Assembly: GCA_020445405.1 (NCBI GenBank)
Contig: JAGRGQ010000008.1
Coordinates: forward strand, 34,524-98,523
Length of the DNA stretch: 64,000 nt
Origin: Gammaproteobacteria bacterium
GTDB taxonomy: Bacteria > Pseudomonadota > Gammaproteobacteria > Chromatiales > Chromatiaceae
Reading direction: 5' to 3'
Position 1 is the stretch's first letter. Every line of letters starts with the position of its first letter. Below the pieces are notes generated by a model. It was not told where the DNA came from. It saw nothing but the letters and a program-made list of their open reading frames with translations, and searched no databases. Of the stretch, positions 18,434-27,559 are shown piece after piece. A program made the translations under genes and the position numbers.

Positions 18434-19858
18434 ATGGATCAGAATGAGAGCTCGACACTGCCCCGCCGGACCCTCGAATATCTGCGTCGCGGTTGGAGCA
18501 GTATCACGGAAGCGGCGCTCGTGCGGATTACCGGCAATGTGCGTGAAGACCTGCCGGAAGAGGATCAGCAGCGGCTCGCCAAACAGATCGACGAATGCCT
18601 GGAAGGCACCGGGGGCGATGTGTCTCAGCGGGCCAGGGCGGCTGACGTGGGACGCACCTACCTGGGGCTCAACGAAACCGGCCGCCGCAATTTTCTGCAG
18701 CTGCTGGCGCGCGAATATGGGGTGCATGAGTATGAGCTGGCGCTGGTCATGGATGAGTGGAGAAAGCTGTTCCCCGATGGGGATCCGCTGCAACGCTATA
18801 AAGTCGAGGCGAAACTGCGCAGGTTGCTCAAATCCCCCAGAATCCAGCTGCTGTCCCAGTTCAACACGCTGCCGGAAGGCGTTAAATTTCTGGTGGATAT
18901 GCGCGAGGAGCTGATTGCTCTCGCCCGGCAGGATCCGGTATTCAAACCACTGGAGGAGGACCTTAAGCATATGCTGGCGTCCTGGTTCGACGTGGGGTTT
19001 CTGGAATTGAAGTCGATCACCTGGGACGCGCCCGCCTCGCTGCTGGAAAAACTTGCCCAATACGAAGCGGTGCATGCGGTAAGGCACTGGAGCGACATCA
19101 AAAACCGGATGGCGGCCGATCGGCGCTGTTATGCGTTTTTTCACCATCAGATGCCGAACGAGCCGATAATCTATGTGTGGGTCGCGCTGGTCAAAGGTAT
19201 TTCGGACAATGTGCAGGCACTGCTGGACATCCGAAACCGGGAGGTGGAGGAGCCGGACGAGGCGGATACTGCGGTATTCTATTCCATCTCCAATGCTCAG
19301 GCCGGGCTGAAAGGGATCAGTTTCGGCAACTTCCTGATCAAGCGCGTAGTGAACGCGCTGGCGCAGGATTTCGAAAATATCAAGACTTTTGTCACCCTCT
19401 CGCCAATACCAGGATTCTGTGCCTGGATGCAGAAGCAATTGGCGGAACGTGGCACTGATCTGTTACTGAAAACGGAAAGGAAGGGGCTGGAATCGGTGTT
19501 GGACGAACCGGTTGAACAGGCCTTTCCGCTCATGTGTAAAGATCAGTCGCTCTGGTATCGGAACCAAAAGCGGGAAAAAGCGATTCGCGCACCTTTGATG
19601 CGCCTGTGCGCTGTATATCTCAGCGAAGCCAAAAACGGGACCAACGCACTGGATCCGGTTGCCCATTTTCATCTTTCCAACGGCGCAAGTATGGAGAGAA
19701 TCAATTGGCTTGCGGATACGTCGTCTAAGGGTTTCAAACAGTCGGCGGGGATGATGATCAACTATCTCTACAAAACCAGCAAGATCGAGAAGAATCACGA
19801 GGCCTATTCCAGCGGCGGCAAAGTGCAGATGTCGAGTGGCTTTAAAGCGCTGTTGTAG
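18434..19858 (+). CDS. Malonyl-CoA decarboxylase
   Basis: The 474-residue protein, counted from the ATG at 18434, matches the family in length and layout: a helical N-terminal domain followed by a GNAT-like catalytic domain. Typical segments are FYSISNAQAGLKGISFGNFL (near 283-302), TFVTLSPIPGF (Ser323) and HFHLSNGASMERINWLAD, where His413 corresponds to the catalytic histidine. The enzyme converts malonyl-CoA to acetyl-CoA and CO2, for malonate use or control of the malonyl-CoA pool. No malonyl-CoA synthetase or transporter gene is adjacent. The open frame extends 38 codons further upstream, but the Pro/Arg-rich extension looks non-coding. Confidence 0.92.
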   Translation: MDQNESSTLPRRTLEYLRRGWSSITEAALVRITGNVREDLPEEDQQRLAKQIDECLEGTGGDVSQRARAADVGRTYLGLNETGRRNFLQLLAREYGVHEYELALVMDEWRKLFPDGDPLQRYKVEAKLRRLLKSPRIQLLSQFNTLPEGVKFLVDMREELIALARQDPVFKPLEEDLKHMLASWFDVGFLELKSITWDAPASLLEKLAQYEAVHAVRHWSDIKNRMAADRRCYAFFHHQMPNEPIIYVWVALVKGISDNVQALLDIRNREVEEPDEADTAVFYSISNAQAGLKGISFGNFLIKRVVNALAQDFENIKTFVTLSPIPGFCAWMQKQLAERGTDLLLKTERKGLESVLDEPVEQAFPLMCKDQSLWYRNQKREKAIRAPLMRLCAVYLSEAKNGTNALDPVAHFHLSNGASMERINWLADTSSKGFKQSAGMMINYLYKTSKIEKNHEAYSSGGKVQMSSGFKALL

Positions 19859-19992
19859 AGATGAACCGAAAAAATTTTCACGCCGCCGGGAGATGTTTGT
19901 CCGGATAGCGGAATCACCGCCAGTTTAGCGGCCATGTACACACGAACGCCGTGTTATTGACCGGCTGCCGGGGTTTAATCGGTACTGCGGTC

Positions 19993-21267
19993 TCAGCGCG
20001 TGAAATGGGTCGACTGTTTCAGCATGTCGGGGGTTACGAGTACCACCCCTTTTCCGGTGACGCGGAACCCGCGTTGCCTATCCAGTTCGTGGTCTTCGCC
20101 GATAACCATCCCTTCCGGAATTTCACAGCCGCGGTCAATTATCGATTTACTGAGTCTGACGTGCCGTCCTATGGTCACATTCGGAAGCACCACACTCTCG
20201 TTTACCTCGGTATAGGATTTGACCTTCACATTGGAGAACAGCAGCGACCGGTCCAGCTTGGCGCCCGACACCACGCAACCGCCGGAAACCATGGAGTCCA
20301 CCGCCATGCCGCGACGGCCGTCATCGTTGAACACGAACTTGGCCGGCGGCAACTGGCCCTGATAGGTGAGGATGGGCCAGTCGGCGTCATAGAGGTTCAG
20401 TTCGGGAGTGACCGACAACAGCTCCATGTTTGCCTCCCAGTAGGCATCCAGCGTTCCGACATCGCGCCAATAAGCCCGTTCGCCCGTCAGCAAATCGCGA
20501 AACGGAAAGGCGAACACCTGGTGGTCGGCGATTGCATCCGGAATGATATTTCTACCGAAATCGTGCTCTGAATCCTTATTGTCGGCATCCAGGATCAGTT
20601 GATCGTACAAAAACTGGGTGCTGAAAATGTAATTGCCCATGGAGGCAAGGCAGATTCCCGGCTGGCCTGGTATGCATTTGGGTTGTTCCGGTTTCTCTTC
20701 GAATCCGATCACACGGCCGTTTTCGTCGACTTCTATCACGCCGAAGGCACCCGCTGCCTCTTCCGCCGGCACCTCCAGGCAGGAGATGGTCATGTCGGCA
20801 TTGCAATCCGTGTGGTAAGCCAGCATCGTGCCGTAATCCATCTTGTAGATGTGGTCTCCAGACAGTACCAGTACGTAATCGGGTCGATGATTGCGGATAA
20901 TGTCGAGGTTCTGATAGATCGCGTCAGCGGTGCCCTGATACCAGTCGTTGGCAACCCGCTGCGAAGCCGGCAGCACCTCGACAAACTCTCCCAGCTCGCT
21001 TTTGAAGCCGCTCCAGCCAAGACTCAGATGGGCCACCAGAGAGTGGGCTTTGTACTGGGTGAGTACGCCGATCCTGCGGATACCCGAATTGATGGTGTTT
21101 GACAGCGGAAAGTCGATGATTCTGAACTTGCCGCCAAAATGCACCGCCGGTTTGGCGCGCCAGCTGGTCAATTCGTACAGGCGCGATCCTCTGCCGCCGG
21201 CCAGCACCAATGCGATGGTTTTTCGGGTCAGCAGACTGACAAATCGTTGATGCGTCTGATTTTCCAT
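19993..21267 (-). CDS. glgC: Glucose-1-phosphate adenylyltransferase (ADP-glucose pyrophosphorylase)
   Basis: The 424-residue enzyme has the nucleotidyltransferase loop LAGGRGSRL (residues 23-31), the allosteric/substrate segment [20 protein letters not shown], the metal-site [11 protein letters not shown] and the glucose-1-P motif [20 protein letters not shown]-terminal left-handed beta-helix region follows. It makes ADP-glucose for glycogen synthesis and is normally allosterically regulated by glycolytic intermediates. The ATG at 21267 is chosen because a GGAG lies nine bases upstream; the GTG at 21288 would place that site inside the gene. No other glycogen gene is adjacent. It converges with the malonyl-CoA decarboxylase gene. 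Confidence 0.97.
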   Translation of the reverse strand: MENQTHQRFVSLLTRKTIALVLAGGRGSRLYELTSWRAKPAVHFGGKFRIIDFPLSNTINSGIRRIGVLTQYKAHSLVAHLSLGWSGFKSELGEFVEVLPASQRVANDWYQGTADAIYQNLDIIRNHRPDYVLVLSGDHIYKMDYGTMLAYHTDCNADMTISCLEVPAEEAAGAFGVIEVDENGRVIGFEEKPEQPKCIPGQPGICLASMGNYIFSTQFLYDQLILDADNKDSEHDFGRNIIPDAIADHQVFAFPFRDLLTGERAYWRDVGTLDAYWEANMELLSVTPELNLYDADWPILTYQGQLPPAKFVFNDDGRRGMAVDSMVSGGCVVSGAKLDRSLLFSNVKVKSYTEVNESVVLPNVTIGRHVRLSKSIIDRGCEIPEGMVIGEDHELDRQRGFRVTGKGVVLVTPDMLKQSTHFTR

Positions 21268-21544
21268 TGCTACAGCTCCGGAGAACACGGGTCTGATCGG
21301 TAAAGGATATTGTACATTGATTTGGTCGCGATCACCTTATTCTCTCCGATCGATATCGCGCAACGGCGGAGGGATGGCGGTCCGGCTCTATTCCCGCCGT
21401 GCCTGCTTCGGTTGACGGTTGCGGCCGGCGTGGTTCCGGTGCGGCATCGGCAGTTAACAGCCAAATAGACAAAACTCAATTTCCGGTAAATACTTTGTAC
21501 TCCAACCAACCAATCAACAGACCAAAGGAGACGACAAAAAAGTA

Positions 21545-21745
21545 ATGAAAAGCCAGAAAAAGAATAAATCCCCGGCCGTAAGCGAAGTTGAACCGGCCGT
21601 GGCGGCCCCGGTCGAGGCTGCTGCAAGTCCGCCGGAGGCGGCAATGGAGACCGCGCCGGCGCCGGCCGAAACCGGGCGGAAGGGCGAGCAGGAGAAGAAG
21701 AAGGATAAGGCCAGGAAAGGCAAGAAGGACAAGAAAAAAAAATAG
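21545..21745 (+). CDS. Small Lys/Ala/Pro/Glu-rich low-complexity protein
   Basis: The 66-residue product has three blocks: a short Lys-rich start (MKSQKKNKS), an Ala/Pro/Glu linker and a tail made almost only of Lys, Asp, Gly and Arg, ending in KKDKKKK. It is strongly basic at both ends and has no membrane segment. AAGGAG lies about 14 bases before the ATG, a longer gap than usual. Basic tails of this type bind nucleic acid or acidic surfaces in other small proteins, but no family was recognised. An 8-bp hairpin follows shortly after the stop. It could also be a chance frame in low-complexity DNA. Confidence 0.5.
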   Translation: MKSQKKNKSPAVSEVEPAVAAPVEAAASPPEAAMETAPAPAETGRKGEQEKKKDKARKGKKDKKKK

Positions 21746-21759
21746 TATAGTCGCGAACC

Positions 21760-21789
21760 GGCCAGTGTCGCACCTGTGCAGCACTGGCC
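21760..21789 (+). terminator. Hairpin after the Lys-rich gene
   Basis: GGCCAGTG (from 21760) and CACTGGCC (to 21789) form an 8-bp perfect stem about 15 bases after the stop codon. No T-run follows, so termination is only suggested. Confidence 0.35.
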
Positions 21790-22052
21790 GCCCGAAAGCA
21801 AGATGCCAGGTTCCTATCCATCCCGGGTAAGCGTCCCCAGGCGCAGCATCTCCCCTGACCGCGGGTGCTGAAACTATCTCAGTCGCCGCATTGCGTGATC
21901 TTCCCCCCCTGATTCCAGTGCCCGCCGCATTGAAGAAAAACGATCGTCCAGGATTTTATCCGCGCAGTAGAACTGTTTTTTTATACTACACTAAGCCAGA
22001 CGTCAGCCCTTTGCGCTGTTCGGTTGCATCGCTTGATACAGGAGGAGATTCG

Positions 22053-22697
22053 GTGAAAAGAATGACAATTGCGACGTTGTTGGGCGTCGGTGCACTGCTT
22101 GGCTCATTTTCGGCGGCTGCCGAGGAGAGGCCGATGGGCTTTTTCGTCACCAGCGTTGGCGTGGGGAAGGGCGGCGACCTGGGTGGACTGGAGGGTGCGG
22201 ATGCCCACTGCAACAAGCTGGCGGCCGCAGCCGGTGCCGGCAACCGCACATGGCGGGCTTACCTGAGCACCGAGGCGCCGGACAGGCGCGGCGAATCCGC
22301 CCGTGAGCGCATCGGCAACGGCCCCTGGTATAATGCACACGGCATCCTGATCGCGGCCAACCCGACGGATTTACACCTCTACAACAGAACCATCACACTG
22401 GAAACGGCGCTCGATGAAAATGGAAACCGGATCAAAGGCCGCTATGACAAGCCGAATGAGCATGACATTCTGACCGGCAGCCAGGATGATGGCACATCCT
22501 ATTTTCCGGATGAGATGGATCATACTTGCAACAATTGGACCAGCAGCAGTGCCGGAAGCGCACAGGTTGGTCATCATGACCGTCACGGCGGCGGCAATGC
22601 ATCCTGGAATTCCGCGCACCCGAGTCGCGGCTGCAGCCTGGAGGATCTGGCGAAGTCCGGAGGCGCCGGCAAGCTGTATTGCTTTGCCGCGGATTGA
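22053..22697 (+). CDS. Secreted lectin-like / endostatin-like protein
   Basis: The 214-residue product starts at GTG 22053, six bases after a near-perfect AGGAGGAG ribosome-binding site. A Sec signal peptide (MTIATLLGVGALLGSFSAAA) is followed by a mature domain with the blocks FFVTSVGVGKGGDLGGLEGA, ADAHCNKLAAAAGAG and RTWRAYLST. Then come DILTGSQDDGT, CNNWTSSS and SAHPSRGCS...GKLYCFAAD. Four cysteines should form disulfides. The pattern matches a bacterial family usually annotated as lectin, with similarity to the collagen XV/XVIII endostatin fold. It is probably periplasmic or extracellular and may bind glycans. The ligand is unknown and there is no operon partner. Confidence 0.75.
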   Translation: MKRMTIATLLGVGALLGSFSAAAEERPMGFFVTSVGVGKGGDLGGLEGADAHCNKLAAAAGAGNRTWRAYLSTEAPDRRGESARERIGNGPWYNAHGILIAANPTDLHLYNRTITLETALDENGNRIKGRYDKPNEHDILTGSQDDGTSYFPDEMDHTCNNWTSSSAGSAQVGHHDRHGGGNASWNSAHPSRGCSLEDLAKSGGAGKLYCFAAD

Positions 22698-22927
22698 GAC
22701 TGGTCCGTACGCATTGCCATAACGCCCGGAAGTTGACCGCCGACTTTTTCACCGGCCCGGTTTGGCGAATTCCGCGTGCGGCCAGGTTGAGAAACTTTCC
22801 GTGAGTTTGCATGTCTGTTCAGCAAAGCTCACGGAAACCGGGAGGCAGAGCGGCCTGATTCAGTCGGTGAACCCCCGACCCTCTCGGTTGACCATGGTGT
22901 GCACAGTCACTCAAGCGCTAATATGAG

Positions 22928-23305
22928 ATGGGGAATACGTCCAATAAATCACTGGTAATACTGCTTGCGTTGTCCCTGCTGGCGGCGCCGGTTCACTCTG
23001 CGTGGGCCGCAGTGTCCCATGGGTCTGTGTCAAATGGAGATAGCGCTCCCCACTGCACCGCTGCGGGCGGTCGCGACCCTGCGACAGACTCGCATGGCAC
23101 CCACGCGAGTGATAACCACGCTTCACCCGATAAATGCGCGGATAACTGTTGTGGAGAACTCTGCACCGGCGCGCAAGGCCTTGTGACAGCGGAGCTCAAT
23201 TTCCATGTGAGTACGACAGCAGCCTTCGAACCGGTCCGGTCGCAACAACGACTGCCGGATCCTCCGGCCGCCGCCAGGTACCGACCCCCGATTGTCAACG
23301 CCTGA
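22928..23305 (+). CDS. Small exported His/Cys-rich protein
   Basis: The 125-residue product has a Sec signal peptide (SLVILLALSLLAAPVHSAWA). The mature segment is rich in His and Cys: HCTAAGG, SHGTHASDNHASPDKC and CADNCCGELCTGAQ. The spacing of His and Cys residues suggests a metal-binding periplasmic peptide of the kind found beside copper or zinc resistance genes, but no named family is certain. The last third is Pro/Arg-rich and ends in a terminator-like hairpin 12 bases after the stop. Nearby exported redox and Met-rich proteins fit a metal-handling role, which is an inference. Confidence 0.6.
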   Translation: MGNTSNKSLVILLALSLLAAPVHSAWAAVSHGSVSNGDSAPHCTAAGGRDPATDSHGTHASDNHASPDKCADNCCGELCTGAQGLVTAELNFHVSTTAAFEPVRSQQRLPDPPAAARYRPPIVNA

Positions 23306-23316
23306 ATTCTGCTCGC

Positions 23317-23339
23317 GGCAGCGTGAGATTCACGCTGCC
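23317..23339 (+). terminator. Perfect 10-bp hairpin after the His/Cys-rich gene
   Basis: GGCAGCGTGA and TCACGCTGCC form a perfect 10-bp stem around the loop GAT, shortly after the stop codon at 23305. It is not followed by a T-run. Confidence 0.5.
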
Positions 23340-23652
23340 AAAGCGTGGTTGGTAGATGTCAACGATTACAAACCGTGGGGTCAGTACCACATTATCGTTG
23401 CGGACTATCTCAGGTCTGTGACCGGTATGGCGTTTACGCCCGCGATTTCCAGAAGCTCTTTTGCAAGGCGCCGATACTGATCAACCGGCATGGCTTATCA
23501 ACCCATCAGGCACCGCTATAGCAACCAAAGAAAAAATGTATTTTGATTCACTGCTATCTCATAAAGATCAATCAGGGCATCAGCAACATCATGATTGAAA
23601 TGTGCTATGGGAACTTCCGGCTTTTATGGCGCATGAAATGTCAGAATAATCG

Positions 23653-23715
23653 GTCCCTTCTCCCGCAGGAGGGTGTCGTAAGCCCCCTCTCCCTGGGGGA
23701 TAAGGGCTTAGTGAG
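23653..23715. repeat. Degenerate REP-like palindrome
   Basis: CCCTTCTCCCGCAGGAGGG and CCCCCTCTCCCTGGGGG lie in tandem, followed by ATAAGGGCTTAGTGAG. They share the CTCTCCC core and shoulder of the REP-like pair at 9298-9399. It lies in the 465-bp spacer before the DsbA-like gene, which otherwise shows no gene. Confidence 0.5.
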
Positions 23716-23770
23716 ACAGCAGTGATTTTGACTGTTTGATTGAAAATATCTGCGAGTGAAGGAAGTGATC

Positions 23771-24613
23771 ATGGTGAAGAGATTTGTATGCAGATTCTGG
23801 ACAGCACCGTTATTCCGGGCGGCTTTAATCATGCTGCCGGCAACGATATCTGTCGCGTACGCGGACTCGACGGCCGTCGATCGGGAACTGATACGGCAGG
23901 AGGTACGCGCGGAACTGTTGCGCTTGATCGAGAAGGAGGGTGCGCTCGATCCGGCTATCGAACGGGGCATCAAAGCGTTCGTGGAGAAGCAGCGTGCGCT
24001 GGCAAGTGCGAAGCAACAGCGCGACAGCGCGGAACGGGCCAGGAATGTGCTGCCGGTATCGCAACAAGATCACATCTACGGAAATCCACAAGCTGAAATC
24101 ACGTTGATTGAATACTCAGACTTTGAATGCCCGTTCTGCAAACTTTTTCATCCGACCGCAAAACAACTTGTCGACCGCAGCAACGGAAAGGTCAACTGGG
24201 TCTATCGCCACTTTCCGCTTGCGTTCCACAATCCCGGCGCACAGAAGCAGGCGGAGGCTTCCGAGTGCGCGGGCAGACTGGGAGGTGATAAAGCCTTTTG
24301 GCGCTATGCGGATCTCCTCTATGCACGTACTACATCCAATGGCAAGGGCTTTGCAATTTCTGCGCTGATCCCGTTGGCTGCGGAGATCGGATTGGAAACG
24401 GCGCCGTTTCAGCAGTGCCTCGACAGCGGCGAGATGAAGACCAAGGTGGAGCTGGATTATCAGAACGGCATCGCTTCGGGAGTCAGCGGTACTCCCGGAA
24501 ACATCATTCTGCACAACGCCAGCGGCGATGCAGTGGCAATGGCAGGTGCGCTGCCGCTCTCCAGATTTGAGGCGGCGGTGAACGCACTGTCCGAAAAGCA
24601 TGCGGGGAAGTAG
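23771..24613 (+). CDS. Exported DsbA-family thiol oxidoreductase
   Basis: The 280-residue protein begins at ATG 23771, behind AAGGAAG. A signal peptide of about 31 residues and a helical N-terminal region (RELIRQEVRAELLRLIEKEG) precede the thioredoxin fold. The redox site is CPFC (residues 120-123) in YSDFECPFCKLFHP, and the cis-Pro loop is SGVSGTPGNIIL. This matches the DsbA/BdbD/Com1 group of periplasmic thioredoxin-like proteins, which oxidise or isomerise disulfides. An extra Cys pair (SECAGR and FQQCLD) sits in the helical insertion. It may serve the Cys-rich exported proteins encoded around it. Substrates are unknown. Confidence 0.88.
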   Translation: MVKRFVCRFWTAPLFRAALIMLPATISVAYADSTAVDRELIRQEVRAELLRLIEKEGALDPAIERGIKAFVEKQRALASAKQQRDSAERARNVLPVSQQDHIYGNPQAEITLIEYSDFECPFCKLFHPTAKQLVDRSNGKVNWVYRHFPLAFHNPGAQKQAEASECAGRLGGDKAFWRYADLLYARTTSNGKGFAISALIPLAAEIGLETAPFQQCLDSGEMKTKVELDYQNGIASGVSGTPGNIILHNASGDAVAMAGALPLSRFEAAVNALSEKHAGK

Positions 24614-24745
24614 GCATGGCTGTGCCGGATGCGCCGGCGGGGTCGTAAGGCATGGAGGAAAAACAGGTGGACCCGCATGAAGTCATAGTCCTTTCCAGGC
24701 GGGAGAACGGCACAGGCACAGAGCGAACGGGTTGCGATGGGGAGT

Positions 24746-24790
24746 ATTCGGGGCAGCAACACGGTTCGCGGGAGATCATGCGACAGGTTC
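24746..24790 (+). repeat. Repeat family copy C (solo end)
   Basis: TTCGGGGCAGCAACACGGTT followed by CGCGGGAGATCATGCGACAG and GTTC aligns with few changes to the reverse complement of the left end of the 271-bp element at 16802. It lies between the DsbA-like and the Met-rich repeat genes. Confidence 0.55.
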
Positions 24791-24893
24791 AGTTCAGGGA
24801 GCGGGTTTCGATTGACCTGTGTACTACGCACAGGTTGTATGTTTGGGGTAACGGAAAATATCCGGAGCCGGTTTCAACGACGAGGTATACAAG

Positions 24894-25280
24894 ATGAATA
24901 TTACGCAAAAAATAACCGTAGCTGCGCTGGCGGCAGCGTTCTCTTTTTCGGCGCTCGCTGATGAACAGGGAGAAACGACGATGATGCAGGGCCAGCCGGG
25001 CGGGATGCCGATGATGCAGGGCCGGCCGGGCGCGATGCCGATGATGCAGGGTCAGCCGGGCGGGATGCCGATGATGCAGGGTCAGCCTGGCGGGATGCCG
25101 ATGATGCAGGGTCAGCCGGGTGGAATGCCGATGATGCAGGGTCAGTCGGGCGGGATGCCGATGACGCAACTGATGGAAGAGAGGTACGCCACGATGCAGG
25201 CGCATATGGCCAGAATGGAAACGCATATGGCGAATATAGAAAGTCTGCTGAGTCAGCTGGTGGAGTTGCAGAAGCGGTAA
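24894..25280 (+). CDS. Exported Met-rich protein with six decapeptide repeats
   Basis: The 128-residue product has a signal peptide (MNITQKITVAALAAAFSFSA) followed by six tandem copies of a ten-residue unit, consensus MMQGQPGGMP (residues 30-89). It ends in a Met-rich amphipathic helix with MTQLMEERYATMQ and METHMANIESLLSQLVELQKR. GAGG about eight bases before the ATG supports the start. Met-rich periplasmic segments of this kind bind Cu(I) in known copper proteins. Here that is an inference, helped by the HMA-like and His/Cys-rich neighbours. The helical end could give oligomerisation. No named family was recognised. Confidence 0.75.
   Translation: MNITQKITVAALAAAFSFSALADEQGETTMMQGQPGGMPMMQGRPGAMPMMQGQPGGMPMMQGQPGGMPMMQGQPGGMPMMQGQSGGMPMTQLMEERYATMQAHMARMETHMANIESLLSQLVELQKR
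24981..25160 (+). repeat. Six 30-bp tandem coding repeats
   Basis: The units begin ATGATGCAGGG and end GATGCCG. They are nearly identical at DNA level, with one to four changes each, suggesting recent slippage or expansion. They encode the MMQGQPGGMP decapeptide and lie wholly within the Met-rich gene. Confidence 0.9.
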
Positions 25281-25679
25281 TGGGTAAAGCCGGGTATTCC
25301 GATCAGATCGATATTGACGTTAACGAACTTGCGGCAATAAGCGGCACAGCAGCTCAGGTGGGCACTGCTGCGTACGCATCGGTCTGATCCGGCCCGGATC
25401 CTTGATGCGCGATTGGCCAGGCATTTGGGATTCTCGCTGAACGCGCCAGAGCGGATTCGGCAATATCCGGACCCTGGTGGGTTTTCCGCTTTCACCTGCG
25501 CAGGATTGTACCGTGCCGTATTCGTACTCACGACGCTGGCGTGGTCCTGGAGGAAGCGCCAGCTCGCAAACAGGATCAATGCTGCCACGCCGGTCCCGGA
25601 ATAACGCGGGCGTTGCTGCAGGTCAAAAATTTCCTGTCGGTGCCGATTCAACAACCAGGTCTTCGAATCGGAGTATGCA
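25281..25679. other. 399-bp spacer without a confident gene
   Basis: A 35-codon frame starts at a TAATG overlap (25280-25387) with the upstream stop, but it has no family and no other support. The rest shows no hairpin, repeat or clear promoter. The TPR gene starts at its right end. Confidence 0.35.
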
Positions 25680-26840
25680 ATGAATTTTCAGGCTGTTGTC
25701 GTCGTGCTGATACTGACTGTGCCGTATCTCTCAGTTGCGGGCGATGAGCAGGTCTGGAAGGATCTGATTCGTGAGAGCCATAGTCTGCACAATCAGAAGC
25801 AGTATGAACGGGCGGTCGATAAAGCAGCGCAGGCGCTGAGTCTGGCGGAGCGCAGTTTCGGCTCCGGTGATTTGAGAGTTGCCAGTACGCTCAAGCAGCT
25901 GGCCTATGTCTACAGTTACCAACGCCGTTATCCGGAGTCGATACCGCTGCTTCGCAGGGCGCTCGATATAACGGAGACGAACTATGGTCCAAACCATCCC
26001 GAGGTCGCTGCGGTGTTGAGTTCTCTGGCACGCCATTTGGGAAACAATAACGAGCGCGATGAGGCGCAACAGCTCTATCGCAGAGCGGTTGACATCAGGG
26101 AGCGTGCATTGGGACCTGAGCATCTGGATCTGGCTTATGATCTTATGGCGTTGGCTCGTTATGCCCAGCTCGGCAAAGAGTACGCCCAAGCGGAGTCCCT
26201 GCATACTCGGGCATTGAAAATACGGATAAAGCATCTCAAGCCGGATCATGGCTGGATCGCCGAATCCTGGTCTGCGCTGGCCAGGTTATACCTGGAAATG
26301 GAACGATATGACGATGCAGTTGCGGCGCAAAGCAGGGCGCTGGCTATCAAGATAACCCGGCATGGCGCGCAACACCCCAACACAAAGGGCTACCGGGCAA
26401 CCTTGAAGCAGATGCAGGCAGCATCAGCCCGGCACCGGGCTGGGGTGAAGGGTTCGGGCTTCCGGGAAGCGGCGATGGGGAAACCGACTGACGGAAGCGG
26501 TTCGACAACACCGGCGCAACTGCCGAACCTGTCGTCTCAGGCTGCCGGGGAGAGCGGGAAGTCGATTCAGATTCGACATGGAAGCCAGAATGCCGGGACA
26601 ACGGAAAACGATCCGGTTGTTTCGCTGCCGGGCGCCGATCTCGATTTCAGCGAACTTGCCCGGGAATTCCGCGGATTGAAGTTGGTTTTTGACCCGATCG
26701 GTCCGATCGAAGCGTTGTTCTACGTGTTTATTGTATTGGCCCTGGTGCGGGTATTCGTTCGGGCACGGAAAATGTCCACGCCAGGATTCGATGTTGATAC
26801 GGTGCAGGATATGAACTACAAACGAAGAGTAAAGCGATAG
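25680..26840 (+). CDS. Exported TPR protein with a C-terminal membrane anchor
   Basis: The 386-residue protein has a signal-like N-terminus (FQAVVVVLILTVPYLSVAG). Five to six TPR units of the kinesin-light-chain type (42-residue, TPR_12) follow over about residues 25-235, for example YERAVDKAAQALSLAERSFG and YPESIPLLRRALDITETNYG. A low-complexity Ser/Gly linker leads to a hydrophobic helix near residue 345 (IEALFYVFIVLALVRVFV) and a short basic tail. Such proteins are scaffolds for partner binding. The topology would put the TPRs in the periplasm. No partner is evident beyond the neighbouring exported genes. Confidence 0.8.
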   Translation: MNFQAVVVVLILTVPYLSVAGDEQVWKDLIRESHSLHNQKQYERAVDKAAQALSLAERSFGSGDLRVASTLKQLAYVYSYQRRYPESIPLLRRALDITETNYGPNHPEVAAVLSSLARHLGNNNERDEAQQLYRRAVDIRERALGPEHLDLAYDLMALARYAQLGKEYAQAESLHTRALKIRIKHLKPDHGWIAESWSALARLYLEMERYDDAVAAQSRALAIKITRHGAQHPNTKGYRATLKQMQAASARHRAGVKGSGFREAAMGKPTDGSGSTTPAQLPNLSSQAAGESGKSIQIRHGSQNAGTTENDPVVSLPGADLDFSELAREFRGLKLVFDPIGPIEALFYVFIVLALVRVFVRARKMSTPGFDVDTVQDMNYKRRVKR

Positions 26841-27202
26841 CGCTATTAATACCCCGGTGCCGTTTAGAGTCCCCGATAGGGGAGATCCGTAACCCCCGCG
26901 CCCTGCCCTGGAGTTGCCGCAGTACCGGATCGACAAATGCAGTACGATTCGACAGTGCAGGTGGATGCAGTCCGGATCGGACAGATTGACAGTCCATGGC
27001 GGCTCCGGATTAACGCGTCAGATTCAGACTGGCTGCAGTCCACAGGCGCGACGCACAAAAAGGGTGTGCCTGGGGGCTATGGGGAAAGACGATCAGCGCG
27101 AGCAAGCCCCGGACAGTTGCCGGTCAGCGCTGTTCCGGTGATCGCAAATGGCCTGCCGCTCAAACAGGCTGTGGTTCAACCACTGACAGGGAACAGGAGT
27201 CA
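26841..27202. other. 362-bp spacer upstream of the HMA-like gene
   Basis: No secure gene is present. An 89-codon frame (26937-27206) overlaps the next start as ATGA, but its composition (Gly/Arg/Ser-rich, no domain) is not convincing. GGAG four bases before the ATG at 27203 serves the next gene. Confidence 0.35.
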
Positions 27203-27559
27203 ATGATGAAAAATTCCGGTTCAATGAAGTCTACAGGTGCCTGGGATGTCAATCGCAGGATAAGTGTACCGGCATTGGTGCACGCCGCCGATGGAATGGC
27301 GATAGAACGCGCGGTCAATGCGCTGTCGGGTGTCCGCAGCGTGACCGTTAACCTGGACAAGCATCTGCTCGTCGTCTGCTATGACGCCAGTAAGTCGGAT
27401 TACCAATTGATTGTGGAGAGCCTGAAAAACACCGGTTTCCCACCTTCTGACGATTGGCGGAGCCGGGTCAGGGGCAGCTGGTATCAGTTTTCCGATACGA
27501 ACGCCAGGGACAACGCAAAAGCACCGCCCTCCGCCTGTTGCAATAAGCCACCCAGGTAG
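27203..27559 (+). CDS. HMA-like (ferredoxin-fold) protein lacking the CxxC motif
   Basis: The 118-residue protein has a beta-alpha-beta-beta-alpha-beta core like heavy-metal-associated domains: ISVPALVHAADGMAIERAVN, then ALSGVRSVTVNLDKHLLVVCYD and SDYQLIVESLKNTGF. The usual metal-binding MxCxxC loop is replaced by VHAADG, so classic Cu(I) coordination is lost. A Cys pair remains at the C-terminus (PSACCNKPPR), with a single Cys in the core. A GGAG just before the ATG fixes the start. The fold inference is moderate. It may be a degenerate or differently coordinating metallochaperone. The cytochrome c gene follows closely. Confidence 0.65.
   Translation: MMKNSGSMKSTGAWDVNRRISVPALVHAADGMAIERAVNALSGVRSVTVNLDKHLLVVCYDASKSDYQLIVESLKNTGFPPSDDWRSRVRGSWYQFSDTNARDNAKAPPSACCNKPPR

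Noticed and set aside
24981..25160. Possible CRISPR-like array of 30-bp repeats
   Set aside because: The units are contiguous without spacers and keep the reading frame, so they are coding tandem repeats.
26937..27206. 89-codon frame before the HMA-like gene
   Set aside because: ATGA overlap is suggestive, but the composition is not protein-like and there is no ribosome-binding site.
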